NCBI GenBank assembly: GCA_017531485.1
Contig: JAFXKY010000026.1
Span: 1-64,000, forward strand
Reading direction: 5' to 3'
Source of the DNA: Eubacteriaceae bacterium
GTDB taxonomy: Bacteria; Bacillota; Clostridia; Eubacteriales; Anaerofustaceae
DNA length: 64,000 nt
Shown here: piece by piece, positions 1-7,302 of the stretch
Layout of the letters: each line of letters starts with the position of its first letter
Numbering within the stretch: the first letter of the stretch is position 1
The notes under the pieces: model-generated
Told to the model about the DNA's origin: nothing
The model's input: the letters and a program-made list of their open reading frames with translations, nothing else
Database searches by the model: none
Position numbers and translations under genes: made by a program

Positions 1-127
1 GCTTCGCTCCGCGAAGCCGCAGCCCGTGGCGGAGCCACGGGCAAGCGATGCGAAGCATCGCTTGCGGCGCGGGAGGGGGTGGGTGGGCGGGGATCAAATA
101 AAAGAAAAATGCTGAGCATTTTTCAAC
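1..127. repeat. GC-rich hairpin-array element, copy R1 (left end cut by window edge)
   Basis: Three consecutive perfect hairpins with three-base loops are visible: GCTTCGC/GCGAAGC, GCCCGTGGC/GCCACGGGC and AAGCGATGC/GCATCGCTT. A G-rich flank and an A-rich tail with a small AAAAATG...CATTTTT hairpin follow. The same architecture recurs at 18624-18906, 42955-43214, 47376-47660 and 62590-62850. The CCCGTGGC arm is shared with the 62.6 kb copy. No coding potential is apparent. The element continues beyond the window start. Confidence 0.8.
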
Positions 128-290
128 ATTATTAACACCCGCGGAAATCCCATTTCCGCGGAAAAGGACGGAGGAATACCTGCGGAGTCAGGCGCACTGC
201 CTTCGGCAGTTCCTGACGGAGGCACGGTATTATGACGTCCGTGGGTGGGGATCAAATAAAAGAAAAATGCTGAGCATTTTTCAACATCGT
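128..290 (+). repeat. Second module of the hairpin element (candidate structured RNA), copy A
   Basis: A 10-bp hairpin (139-161) is followed by a long imperfect stem. The pairings are GGACG 166-170 with CGTCC 236-240, AATACC 175-180 with GGTATT 226-231, TGC 181-183 with GCA 222-224, GTCAGG 187-192 with CCTGAC 212-217, and an apical ACTGCC/GGCAGT hairpin (196-210) with a TTC loop. A symmetric GGA/GGA internal loop (184-186 and 218-220) sits between two stems. The tail repeats the A-rich end of module 1. A homologue in the opposite orientation lies at 42796-42954, and its differences preserve pairing. The orientation of the working strand is inferred from the order of modules. Confidence 0.7.
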
Positions 291-321
291 TGCCTTTACA
301 TTCCTGATCGCACCGTCATAT

Positions 322-343
322 AAAAAAGCGCTTCCGCGCTATT
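322..343 (-). terminator. Intrinsic terminator of the SRP RNA gene
   Basis: On the minus strand, AGCGC-GGAA-GCGCT is followed by a run of six T. It sits about 25 bases beyond the predicted 3' end of the SRP RNA. Confidence 0.6.
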
Positions 344-364
344 CTTACTGCCTCGTAAATAAAA

Positions 365-632
365 AATCGCACACCTCGCCTTGAACCGGTCACGGGAAAG
401 GTTACATCTCATCCGGCTCAGATCAGGCAACTTCGCGGCACACACGCTTGCCCGCTACTGCTGCTTCCTTCCGGACCTGACAGGGTTTACAGGGGCGCAT
501 TGCACGAGACCCGACCTTCAACACTTTCAAAGATGCACTTCTTGCCCGGGACAGACCCGCAACAAGGAATTCAGTCCTGCTATGGCGGATTACAGGTACA
601 GGGAACCGCCAGCTCCCCACTTAGTGCGACTT
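365..632 (-). ncRNA. ffs: Signal recognition particle RNA, large bacterial type
   Basis: This RNA is the scaffold of the signal recognition particle that delivers nascent membrane and secreted proteins to the translocon together with Ffh. The minus strand carries the invariant domain IV core, in which GTCAGGTCCGGAAGG is followed by AGCAGC. The predicted 5' end (TCGCAC, 624-629) pairs with the 3' end (GTGCGA, 367-372). This gives a molecule of about 268 nt, the Bacillus/Clostridium size class with an Alu domain rather than the short 4.5S form. A consensus promoter lies at 637-665 and a terminator at 322-343, so it is a stand-alone gene. In Bacillus it lies next to dnaX; here dnaX is about 51 kb away. 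Ends are estimated from pairing. Confidence 0.95.
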
Positions 633-636
633 TAGT

Positions 637-665
637 ATTATATAATCAAAAATATAAAAAGTCAA
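637..665 (-). promoter_or_regulatory. Promoter of SRP RNA
   Basis: Minus strand: TTGACT (-35), 17-bp spacer, TATAAT (-10). The -10 box ends about five bases before the predicted 5' end of the SRP RNA at 632. Confidence 0.85.
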
Positions 666-697
666 TATTTCAGATAAATTTCCCATTTTATGCCATA

Positions 698-720
698 AAA
701 AAAAGCCGGGTCCACCGGCT
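698..720 (-). terminator. Terminator of the marR gene
   Basis: Minus strand: AGCCGG, 5-base loop, CCGGCT, then a run of T. It lies just after the MarR stop codon at 732. Confidence 0.8.
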
Positions 721-731
721 CAAAAATCATT

Positions 732-1160
732 TCATTTCAATTTTTCAAGGATAATACTTACGCTTTCGAGAACCTTGTTCTTTTCATCATCCGTAAGATT
801 GCAAAATACAGGTTCAAGTTTTTCCTCAAGTCTTTTCCTGATCGCTTCAACAACTTCTTCGCCTTTTTCAGTCAGCTCAAGGTTGACGATCCTCTGATCA
901 TGATAATCCCTTGTCTTTTTAAGGAATTTTGCGCCTTCGAGCTTCTTGCATATAGGTGAAAGGTTGCTTTTGCTCATCTCAAGCTTGCCGCACAGATCCT
1001 TCATCGATATGGCTTTGTTCAGTTTTACTTCCATGATCGCCTTGATCTGCACGCTGCTAAGCCCATATGCTTCGGAAAATTCGTCGAAAAAAGCCGAGAA
1101 GAACGCGTCTATTTCCTTGAATCCCTTCATGACCACAGCTTCAAATGATAGTTTGCTCAT
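732..1160 (-). CDS. MarR-family transcriptional regulator
   Basis: This 142-residue protein has the size and layout of MarR winged-helix regulators. Helices at the N-terminus serve dimerisation. A helix-turn-helix region lies around residues 50-75, with a recognition helix near MSKSNLSPICKKLE. A wing follows around RDYHDQRIVNLELTEKG, which matches the family's D-x-R-x(3)-L-x-LT-x-KG signature. It is a single-gene unit with its own terminator, transcribed towards the SRP RNA. The ligand and targets cannot be read from the sequence, and no adjacent efflux or stress gene suggests one. MarR proteins usually repress their own promoter; the upstream AT-rich stretch has no clear palindrome I could defend. 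The start at 1160 is preceded by a GGGGAGAA-type ribosome-binding site. Confidence 0.85.
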   Translation of the reverse strand: MSKLSFEAVVMKGFKEIDAFFSAFFDEFSEAYGLSSVQIKAIMEVKLNKAISMKDLCGKLEMSKSNLSPICKKLEGAKFLKKTRDYHDQRIVNLELTEKGEEVVEAIRKRLEEKLEPVFCNLTDDEKNKVLESVSIILEKLK

Positions 1161-1401
1161 GGTATTCTCCCCTTTTACTTTATTTAAATAATAAGTATCT
1201 GCATTTGGATTATAACATTTTTATATTTTAAAATCAATAATTATTCTTTTGAGAATATTTATTCAATATTTAAGTTTCGTCATTTCATATTTCAAAGAAA
1301 AATCGAAATATAGTTATTTTTTGTTGATGAAAATTAAAAAATAAAAGGAATACTTTCGGAATATTCTGTTTTTTGCTGAATAAAATTTATCGGGAGGGGA
1401 T

Positions 1402-1845
1402 ATGAAAAGAGGGATCCGAAAAATTTTCGTACTGATAGTCCCATTAATTTTATTGATTGTGTGGTTTATAAAAAATGAACATGTGTCGCATTTAATGTTC
1501 GACGCGCGATTTAATGCTACGACACAACAAATAACAATTATAGACAATAAGCTATCAATGACGAATTACATTAAAGACAACATCATTGACTGTCCAGACA
1601 GTGTTTATTTTGATGAGGAGTATTTTAGCGAAAACGTCGTCCTCGCGCTTTATATATCTGAGCCGAGTTGTGACATAACTCACGAGATAAGATCTTTGAA
1701 TGTGCGGAGAGATTCACTTACCGTAAAAATAAGAAGGATAATTCCGCGGAAAGTGTCGTCCGTAAAAGGCGGAAAAGTATATTTCATATCTATGGAAAGA
1801 AAGATCATTCCGAAGATAGATAATTACAACATTGAGTACACATAA
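1402..1845 (+). CDS. Hypothetical membrane-anchored protein
   Basis: The 147-residue product is not recognised. Residues 1-7 are basic (MKRGIRK) and 8-23 form one hydrophobic segment, so it is probably an N-terminally anchored protein or has an uncleaved signal. No lipobox cysteine follows the hydrophobic stretch. The remainder is soluble and mixed alpha/beta in character, with no catalytic motif I can identify. A strong ribosome-binding site (GGGAGGGG) precedes the ATG. It is transcribed alone: the next gene starts 39 bases later with its own TATAAT-like box just upstream. Codon use resembles that of the neighbours. Confidence 0.6.
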   Translation: MKRGIRKIFVLIVPLILLIVWFIKNEHVSHLMFDARFNATTQQITIIDNKLSMTNYIKDNIIDCPDSVYFDEEYFSENVVLALYISEPSCDITHEIRSLNVRRDSLTVKIRRIIPRKVSSVKGGKVYFISMERKIIPKIDNYNIEYT

Positions 1846-1883
1846 AACTATCATTTTTCCAGAACTCGGGTTATAATATCCGT

Positions 1884-2642
1884 ATGGACAATTTTATTTT
1901 AAAACCGACACATCGACTTGATGATCTTCAGAACAAAAATATGAAAATATGGCAGGACACATCCGAATTCTGTTTCGGAATGGATGCTGTGCTTCTTGCG
2001 GACTTCGCCGCATCTAAAATGAAAAACAAGGATGTTTCCGCCGATCTCTGCACAGGAAACGGAATCATACCGCTGCTTATATATGCCAGAGTAAATAAGC
2101 TTGATATGACGGCGGTGGAAATAAATCCGGAAACGGCAGAGCTTGCGAAATACAACATGCATTACAACGGCGTGGAAGAAAGCATAAATGTAGTATGTGA
2201 CGACGTCAAAAGATTCGCGAGAAACAACCTCAACAAATTCGACGCAATAACCGTCAATCCGCCTTACATCCCCATCGGGCACGGATTCACTTCACAGAAA
2301 TCTTCCGTATCAACGGCGAGGCATGAAGTTGAGCTGACGCTGGAAGAGCTTTTACATTCCTGCTGCATGCTTTTAAAGGACAAAGGCAGGATGTTTATGG
2401 TGCACCGCGCTCACCGTGCGGCGGAAGCCATCGCCCTCATGCAAAGGCATCGCATTGAAGCAAAGACTATCACCTTCATCCATCCGAAAAAGGGAGAAGA
2501 AGCAAATTTATTTCTTGTAGAGGGAGTAAAAAACGCGGGCCACTGGCTGAAAGTTACGGAGCCGTTAATCGTATATAACGACGACGGCAGTTACACGGAT
2601 ATGATCCATGAAATATACAAAAGAGGACACAAGGATGAATAA
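1884..2642 (+). CDS. tRNA1(Val) adenine-37 N6-methyltransferase family
   Basis: This is a class I SAM-dependent methyltransferase of the YfiC/TrmN6 (YabB) type, predicted to methylate an adenine in the tRNA anticodon loop. The SAM-binding motif I is seen as DLCTGNGIIPLL at residues 54-65, with the acidic ribose-binding residue in VEIN (residues 78-81). The catalytic N6-adenine motif NPPY is at 125-128. The length of 252 residues is normal for the family. The gene overlaps the start of the DNA glycosylase gene by 8 bases, so the two are probably translated together. In Firmicutes the same family is often annotated YabB; exact substrate is inferred by homology, because PrmC-like enzymes also carry NPPY. 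Confidence 0.85.
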   Translation: MDNFILKPTHRLDDLQNKNMKIWQDTSEFCFGMDAVLLADFAASKMKNKDVSADLCTGNGIIPLLIYARVNKLDMTAVEINPETAELAKYNMHYNGVEESINVVCDDVKRFARNNLNKFDAITVNPPYIPIGHGFTSQKSSVSTARHEVELTLEELLHSCCMLLKDKGRMFMVHRAHRAAEAIALMQRHRIEAKTITFIHPKKGEEANLFLVEGVKNAGHWLKVTEPLIVYNDDGSYTDMIHEIYKRGHKDE

Positions 2643-3480
2643 TTCATATACAGTAAAAGTTCCCGAAAACTTCGATCTCGGAAAGATCTTTGACTGCGGA
2701 CAGGCTTTCCGTTTCAGGCAGGATGAAGACGGATCTTTTGTGGGAGTTGCTCATGGAAGAGTATTGAAAGTATCGCAGAATGAAGACATTCTGACGCTTT
2801 ACGACACAACAAAGGAAGAATACGAAAACATATGGTCGGAATATTTCTGCATGGATATGGATTATGCGGCAATAGACGTACTTCTATCGACTGATGAAGA
2901 AATAATGAATGCGATCTCTTACGGCAAGGGAATCAGGATCCTGCGCCAGCAGTTGTGGGAGATGATCATCACGTTCATTATTTCACAGAACAACAACATC
3001 CCCCGTATCGCAAAGCTTGTGGAATCACTTTGCGAGAATTACGGCCGGAAGACCGAATATGAAGGAAAAGTTTATTACACCTTCCCGACCCCTGATGAGC
3101 TTTCCGCGGCTACGGAAGAAGAACTTACCGCACTTAAATTCGGTTACCGCGCAGGATACATAACGGGATTTACTTCTCTCGTAAAGGAAGGGCTGTTTGA
3201 TCTCGGAGAGCTTGAAAGTCTTCCGACGGCAGAAGCAAGAAAGATGCTACTTTCCGTCAAAGGCATCGGCGGCAAGGTGGCGGACTGCATACTCTTATTC
3301 GGAATGGGAAGATATGAAGTATGTCCGCATGATACGTGGATAAAAAAAGCACTCAGCGAGAAATATAACATCGAAAACGTCAACGAGAAAAAAGGATATG
3401 AGCTCGTGACCGAAAAGTGGGGAAATTATGCAGGCATCGCCCAGCAATATCTGTTTTACGCCCAAAGGTACACTCAATGA
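2635..3480 (+). CDS. ogg: 8-oxoguanine DNA glycosylase/AP lyase (OGG1 type)
   Basis: A bifunctional base-excision enzyme that removes 8-oxoguanine and nicks the abasic site. The 281-residue protein shows the OGG1 N-terminal fold with FDCGQAFRF (19-27). The helix-hairpin-helix-GPD signature is LLSVKGIGGKVADCILLF (205-222); the lysine at 214 corresponds to the catalytic lysine of OGG1. The aspartate in PHDTW (D233) corresponds to the catalytic acid. The ATG at 2635 is preferred over an in-frame ATG 27 bases upstream because AGGA and AAGG ribosome-binding sequences lie before it and translation can couple to the upstream gene (8-base overlap). The stop overlaps the next start as ATGA. This makes a tight three-gene nucleic-acid maintenance operon. 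Confidence 0.93.
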   Translation: MNNSYTVKVPENFDLGKIFDCGQAFRFRQDEDGSFVGVAHGRVLKVSQNEDILTLYDTTKEEYENIWSEYFCMDMDYAAIDVLLSTDEEIMNAISYGKGIRILRQQLWEMIITFIISQNNNIPRIAKLVESLCENYGRKTEYEGKVYYTFPTPDELSAATEEELTALKFGYRAGYITGFTSLVKEGLFDLGELESLPTAEARKMLLSVKGIGGKVADCILLFGMGRYEVCPHDTWIKKALSEKYNIENVNEKKGYELVTEKWGNYAGIAQQYLFYAQRYTQ

Positions 3481-4631
3481 AGATAACGTCCGTAATTGCG
3501 GAATTCAATCCGCTCCATCTTTCACATGAATACATTATAAAAAAAGCTGATAAATCATCTGATCTGACCGCAGTCATCTTAGGCGGAAATTTCATGCAAA
3601 GAGGAGAAGTCGCCATAACCGACTGTTATTCCCGCGCAAGATGCGCCGTAGAGTGCGGTGCGGATATAGTATTTCTTCTGCCGTACGCATTTTCCGCGCA
3701 GACTGCGGAGATATTTGCGTGGGGCGGGGTGATGATCGCGGACATAATCGGAAGTTCTTCCCTTGTCTTCGGCTCCGAAGATGACGGCCTCCCGTTTTAT
3801 GATGCAGCAAAACTTCTTTACGAAGAGCCGGCAGAATACAGATCCATTCTCCGCGAAGGTCTTGACAGCGGGATGTCATTTGCATCGTCAAGGGAAAATG
3901 CCGTGAGACAGATCCTCGGAGAAGAAGCCGCAGGATGTCTCAGAGGAGCAAACAACATCCTCTCTACGGAATACACCAGGGCGATAATAAAACGAAAAAG
4001 CGGCATTGTTCCCAAAAGCATAAAGAGAATAAGCGTAAATCCTTCCGCAAGTGTCCTGAGAAAGCTCATTTCTGAGGGAAATACAGATAAAGTCATGCAT
4101 CATCTGCCGGAATGTTCACGTGAAATAATAACAGATACGCAGGCGCTCCGTTTTTCCGAAGAATTCAGGGATATTCTTTTTTATCACCTGCTGACGACAT
4201 CGGAAGAACATCTCGGAAGAATCGCCGAAGTTGAAAGCGGGCTTGAGAGAAGGATGATAAAAAACAAATATCTCTTAAGAGACAGCATCGAAGCGTTTTC
4301 GGAAGAAGTTTCCGGCAAGAGATACACAAAAAGCCGCATCAGGAGAATTCTTTACAATTCACTTATGGGATACACTTCTTCCCACCTGAAAAATGCAAAA
4401 GAGCATTCTCTTTCGTCCGTAATAGCACTTGCGGCGAACGGAAAGGGACGGGAGTTTATAAAAAGCAAAAACGGGGACGGAGAAGTGAAGATAATCTCCA
4501 ACCTCTCAAAGGAATATTCTTCTCTCGGAAAAGACCGGTGGATATACGACATGGAATTAAGAGCTTATGAAATATATCACCGGAGAGAAGATATGTCACT
4601 GCTGAAAAGGCACACCATAGTAACAGACTGA
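3477..4631 (+). CDS. tmcAL: tRNA(Met) cytidine acetate ligase
   Basis: TmcAL (YlbM/DUF795 family) activates acetate with ATP and forms N4-acetylcytidine at the wobble position of elongator tRNA-Met. The 384-residue protein starts with the nucleotidyltransferase-like segment VIAEFNPLHLSHEY. The two histidines (14 and 17) match the HxGH motif, but the middle residue is Ser instead of Gly (family usual NPFHNGH). Downstream, GGNFMQRGE is the second recognised family block. The ATG at 3477 gives an ATGA overlap with ogg; an in-frame ATG at 3417 would lie inside ogg and lacks a ribosome-binding site. A bidirectional terminator follows the stop. Confidence 0.93.
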   Translation: MKITSVIAEFNPLHLSHEYIIKKADKSSDLTAVILGGNFMQRGEVAITDCYSRARCAVECGADIVFLLPYAFSAQTAEIFAWGGVMIADIIGSSSLVFGSEDDGLPFYDAAKLLYEEPAEYRSILREGLDSGMSFASSRENAVRQILGEEAAGCLRGANNILSTEYTRAIIKRKSGIVPKSIKRISVNPSASVLRKLISEGNTDKVMHHLPECSREIITDTQALRFSEEFRDILFYHLLTTSEEHLGRIAEVESGLERRMIKNKYLLRDSIEAFSEEVSGKRYTKSRIRRILYNSLMGYTSSHLKNAKEHSLSSVIALAANGKGREFIKSKNGDGEVKIISNLSKEYSSLGKDRWIYDMELRAYEIYHRREDMSLLKRHTIVTD

Positions 4632-4645
4632 ACTTACAACGGCAA

Positions 4646-4676
4646 AATCCCCCTTCCGGATGAGGAAAGGGGGATT
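4646..4676. terminator. Bidirectional terminator between convergent genes
   Basis: AATCCCCCTT and AAGGGGGATT pair around an 11-base loop. It lies between the convergent tmcAL and the receiver/PepSY remnant. The flanking A and T tracts are short. Confidence 0.7.
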
Positions 4677-4691
4677 AATATATCAGCTGAT

Positions 4692-5116
4692 TTAATCTCT
4701 GTCTATTTCTTTGTCGATGATCTTGCCGGAAAGGCTGATCTCGTATTCATACTCAACTCCCGCTGAGCAGAATTCTATCTCATAATAGCTGACTCCGTCA
4801 TCACGGTCTTTTCTGGCCGTCGTGAAAGTCGCTTCTCCGGATGAAACTCCTGCATTTTTAAGGGCGATAGACTTCGCTTCCGCAAGGGTCACTTCCGAAG
4901 ATTTTTTTTGGGGTTCACTCTTTTGGGTCTCCTGTTTTTCTGATTCGCTTTTCTGAGATAAATTTTTCGTATCTGATGGAGATTTTTTTACGAAATCATC
5001 GTCATCTTCCGCATCTTTTCCGTTGAAACAACAATCGACGCGGTATCCTTCACGCTTTAATGTTTTTCGATGAGTCTGTTAAGGTCTTTTTCATCTTCAA
5101 CAACGAGTATTCTCAT
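4692..5116 (-). pseudogene. Frameshifted remnant: response-regulator receiver start joined to a PepSY domain
   Basis: From the ATG at 5114-5116, with a GGAGG ribosome-binding site, the minus strand reads MRILVVEDEKDLNRLIEKH then stop. This is the beginning of an OmpR-type receiver domain. Dropping back one base in the A5 run (5063-5067) restores TLKREGYRVDCCFNGKDAED, the expected continuation of the same domain. The frame then stays open through a Ser/Lys/Gln-rich linker into a PepSY-like domain (TLAEAKSIALKNAG...KIIDKEIDRD). The phospho-acceptor aspartate region of the receiver is absent. I infer a truncated or fused gene with a one-base deletion; a sequencing error at the homopolymer is also possible. 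The PepSY part alone could be translated from an internal ATG at 4892. Confidence 0.75.
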
Positions 5117-5293
5117 AAATCACCTCCGCGGACATTTTTCAGATAATATATTAAGACAATAATATTAGAAAATCTTTAAATTGAAAAGACAAAAACGATA
5201 TATCAGGCAATTTATTTTCATATATCCACACATTTGTCCCGGTATCGCATAATTTCAACGAAACGAAATATATTATACAAAGGAGGAAATAAA

Positions 5294-6148
5294 ATGAATA
5301 TGAAATTGAAGGATATACCCTCATACATATCACAAAAGCTGTCACGTCTGAAAAAAAGACCCTTTGATCACATTTCCGTAATCTCGGCTGTCCTGGCGGC
5401 GCTGCTTATTTTTCAGGTCGCGGGGATCGGAAGAGAAGTATATACCGCAGTTTCAGGCGGCTGCATTGACTGGGGGCTGAGTTTCCCCGAAGAAGGAAAG
5501 ACTCCTGTGGGGAATTCGTCGTATGAATATTTAAAGGAGTATGACGCTTATTTTGCGGACGTGGGAAGAGATGGAAAGATATATCTCACGTTTGATGCGG
5601 GATATGAAAACGGTTACACGGAAACGATCCTCGATACTTTAAAGGAAAAGGATGTAAAAGCCGCGTTTTTTATCGTGGGGCATTATGTAAAGACCAATCC
5701 GGAACTTGTCAAAAGGATGGCCGAAGAAGGGCATCTCGTATGCAACCACACTTTCACGCATCCGGATATGACGAGTCTGTCAAAAGAGGACTTTACTTCC
5801 CAGCTCACAGACATGGAGAAGCTGTTTTATGATACGGTGGGGTGTGAGATAAACAAATTTTATCGTCCGCCAAGCGGCAAATACAACGAAAACACTCTCT
5901 TATGGGCGAAAGAAGCCGGTTACAGGACCATCCTGTGGTCCCTTGCGTATGCTGACTGGGACAACGACAAACAGCCCACGAAGGACACGGCATTCAAGAA
6001 AATCATTCCAAGGCTTCACGACGGATGCATCCTCCTTCTTCACTCCACCTCAAAGACGAACAGTATCATATTAGGGGAGCTCATTGATGAGATCAGAAAC
6101 AAAGGATATACCTTTGAAAGCCTTGACAATCTGGGGGATGCGGTTTGA
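5294..6148 (+). CDS. pdaA: Polysaccharide deacetylase, PdaA-like (peptidoglycan MurNAc deacetylase)
   Basis: A carbohydrate esterase family 4 (NodB) enzyme with a membrane anchor at about residues 27-45. The motif LTFDAGYENG (98-107) is the PdaA form of motif 1, in which the usual second Asp of TFDDG is replaced. The metal-binding pair is in NHTFTH (H152, H156), RPPSG follows, and a late LLLHS supplies the last catalytic histidine. PdaA converts muramic acid in cortex peptidoglycan towards muramic delta-lactam in spore formers. The ATG at 5294 has AGGAGG immediately upstream. The stop TGA overlaps a TTG start of a second deacetylase, so the two are translationally coupled. Cortex function is inferred; a wall-modifying role in growing cells is possible. 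Confidence 0.88.
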   Translation: MNMKLKDIPSYISQKLSRLKKRPFDHISVISAVLAALLIFQVAGIGREVYTAVSGGCIDWGLSFPEEGKTPVGNSSYEYLKEYDAYFADVGRDGKIYLTFDAGYENGYTETILDTLKEKDVKAAFFIVGHYVKTNPELVKRMAEEGHLVCNHTFTHPDMTSLSKEDFTSQLTDMEKLFYDTVGCEINKFYRPPSGKYNENTLLWAKEAGYRTILWSLAYADWDNDKQPTKDTAFKKIIPRLHDGCILLLHSTSKTNSIILGELIDEIRNKGYTFESLDNLGDAV

Positions 6149-7002
6149 AAAAGAAAAAGAAATTTTATGAAAATATAATGCTCGTTCTCCTTATGGGAGT
6201 AATACTTCTCGCTTCAAAGAGAGCATCTCTTCCCGCAAGCGGCGGAGGAGAAGAGAAGTATGATGTGCCGATAATAATGTATCATGCGGTGATGAAAGAC
6301 GAAGGGAGAAGCGGGAAATACGTGATAACGCCGGAAGTTCTTCGGGAAGACATAGAGTATATACTTGATATGGGTTATGAACCCGTATTCATATCGGACA
6401 TAATAAATTTCGTATATTCTGACTCTCCCCTTCCGCAAAAGCCCATCGTGCTGACATTTGACGACGGGTATTACAACAATTATCTTTACGCATATCCAAT
6501 TTCAAAGGAGTACGGAATAAAAGCCGTCATCTCCATCATCGGAAAACACACCTATCTTCAGTCAGAATCAGGAGAAAAGCAGGCAGAATCTTATTCCCAC
6601 GTATCATGGGAGCAGTTGAAGGAGATGTCGGACAGCGGACTTTGGGAAGTGGGGAATCATACGTATGACATGCATAACACGGGAAAGAAAAACGGACTTC
6701 TGGCAGCATCCGGGAAAAATACGGAGGAAAAAAACAAAAACATCATTTCCGACATTACAAAGCTGCAGGATCTCATAAAAGAAAATGTGGGAGTTACTCC
6801 GAAGACGTTTGTTTTTCCGTTCGGAAGTTATGACGAAAACACGAATGCTCTCATAAGGGATCTCGGATTTGAGGCGACGCTTTCCTGCATAGAAGGAATA
6901 AATGAGATAAGCCGCGGCGGAAATACGGAGCTGTTATATCGCTATAACCGTCCTGCGGGAGTAAGCACAAAGGAATTTTTTGCCGGCATCTTTAATAAGT
7001 AA
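6145..7002 (+). CDS. Second polysaccharide deacetylase (CE4, NodB fold)
   Basis: The 285-residue protein begins at a TTG that forms a TTGA overlap with the preceding stop. A lysine-rich tip (residues 2-6) and one hydrophobic helix (9-22) anchor it outside the membrane. VPIIMYHAVM (41-50) and VLTFDDGYYN (102-111) are the CE4 signature blocks, with Asp106/Asp107 as base and metal ligand. NHTYDMH later supplies the two metal histidines, and FVFPFGSYDE matches motif 3. Unlike its neighbour it keeps the complete TFDDG. The substrate is probably peptidoglycan or a secreted N-acetylated glycan. The pair looks like an ancient duplication with diverged motif 1. Confidence 0.88.
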   Translation: MKKKKKFYENIMLVLLMGVILLASKRASLPASGGGEEKYDVPIIMYHAVMKDEGRSGKYVITPEVLREDIEYILDMGYEPVFISDIINFVYSDSPLPQKPIVLTFDDGYYNNYLYAYPISKEYGIKAVISIIGKHTYLQSESGEKQAESYSHVSWEQLKEMSDSGLWEVGNHTYDMHNTGKKNGLLAASGKNTEEKNKNIISDITKLQDLIKENVGVTPKTFVFPFGSYDENTNALIRDLGFEATLSCIEGINEISRGGNTELLYRYNRPAGVSTKEFFAGIFNK

Positions 7003-7038
7003 GTTTTACACTGTTTTTGGGGGATTACCCACATTTTC

Positions 7039-7176
7039 TGTGGATAAGTTGTTGATAATGTTGATAACTTTATTGAAAAAAGCGGCAAAAAGGCTTTAAA
7101 AAGCAAAAAATCATGAATGTGGAGTAGTGAATAACATAATTTTCCCATTGTGGACAGCGGTGGAAAATGTGGATAA
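7039..7176 (+). other. Cluster of DnaA-box-like 9-mers in a 300-base non-coding gap
   Basis: The gap 7003-7302 holds no gene. Four same-orientation boxes are present: TGTGGATAA at 7039-7047, TGTTGATAA at 7050-7058 and again at 7059-7067, and TGTGGATAA at 7168-7176. TGTGGATAA is the reverse complement of the consensus DnaA box TTATCCACA; the others have one mismatch. An A-rich stretch (7076-7112) lies between them. This could be a replication-origin component or a DnaA-titration/regulatory site. dnaA itself is not in the window. Confidence 0.6.
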
Positions 7177-7302
7177 GTTGTGAATTCCGTTGACAAGTCA
7201 AAAAAATAAATAAAGGAATTTGTCGGATATACCTACTTTATGTTTGCGGAGGAATGTGATATAATCGGATAAAGAAGCGTAAAAATTATTGCGGAGGCAG
7301 AA

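Noticed and set aside
381-754. Open frames on both strands across 381-754
   Set aside because: They overlap the SRP RNA and its promoter; no ribosome-binding sites and no recognisable protein.
5060-5070. Programmed -1 frameshift in the receiver/PepSY gene
   Set aside because: The zero-frame codons at the A5 run are GAA AAA, which do not form a canonical X XXY YYZ slippery heptamer; deletion or sequencing error is simpler.
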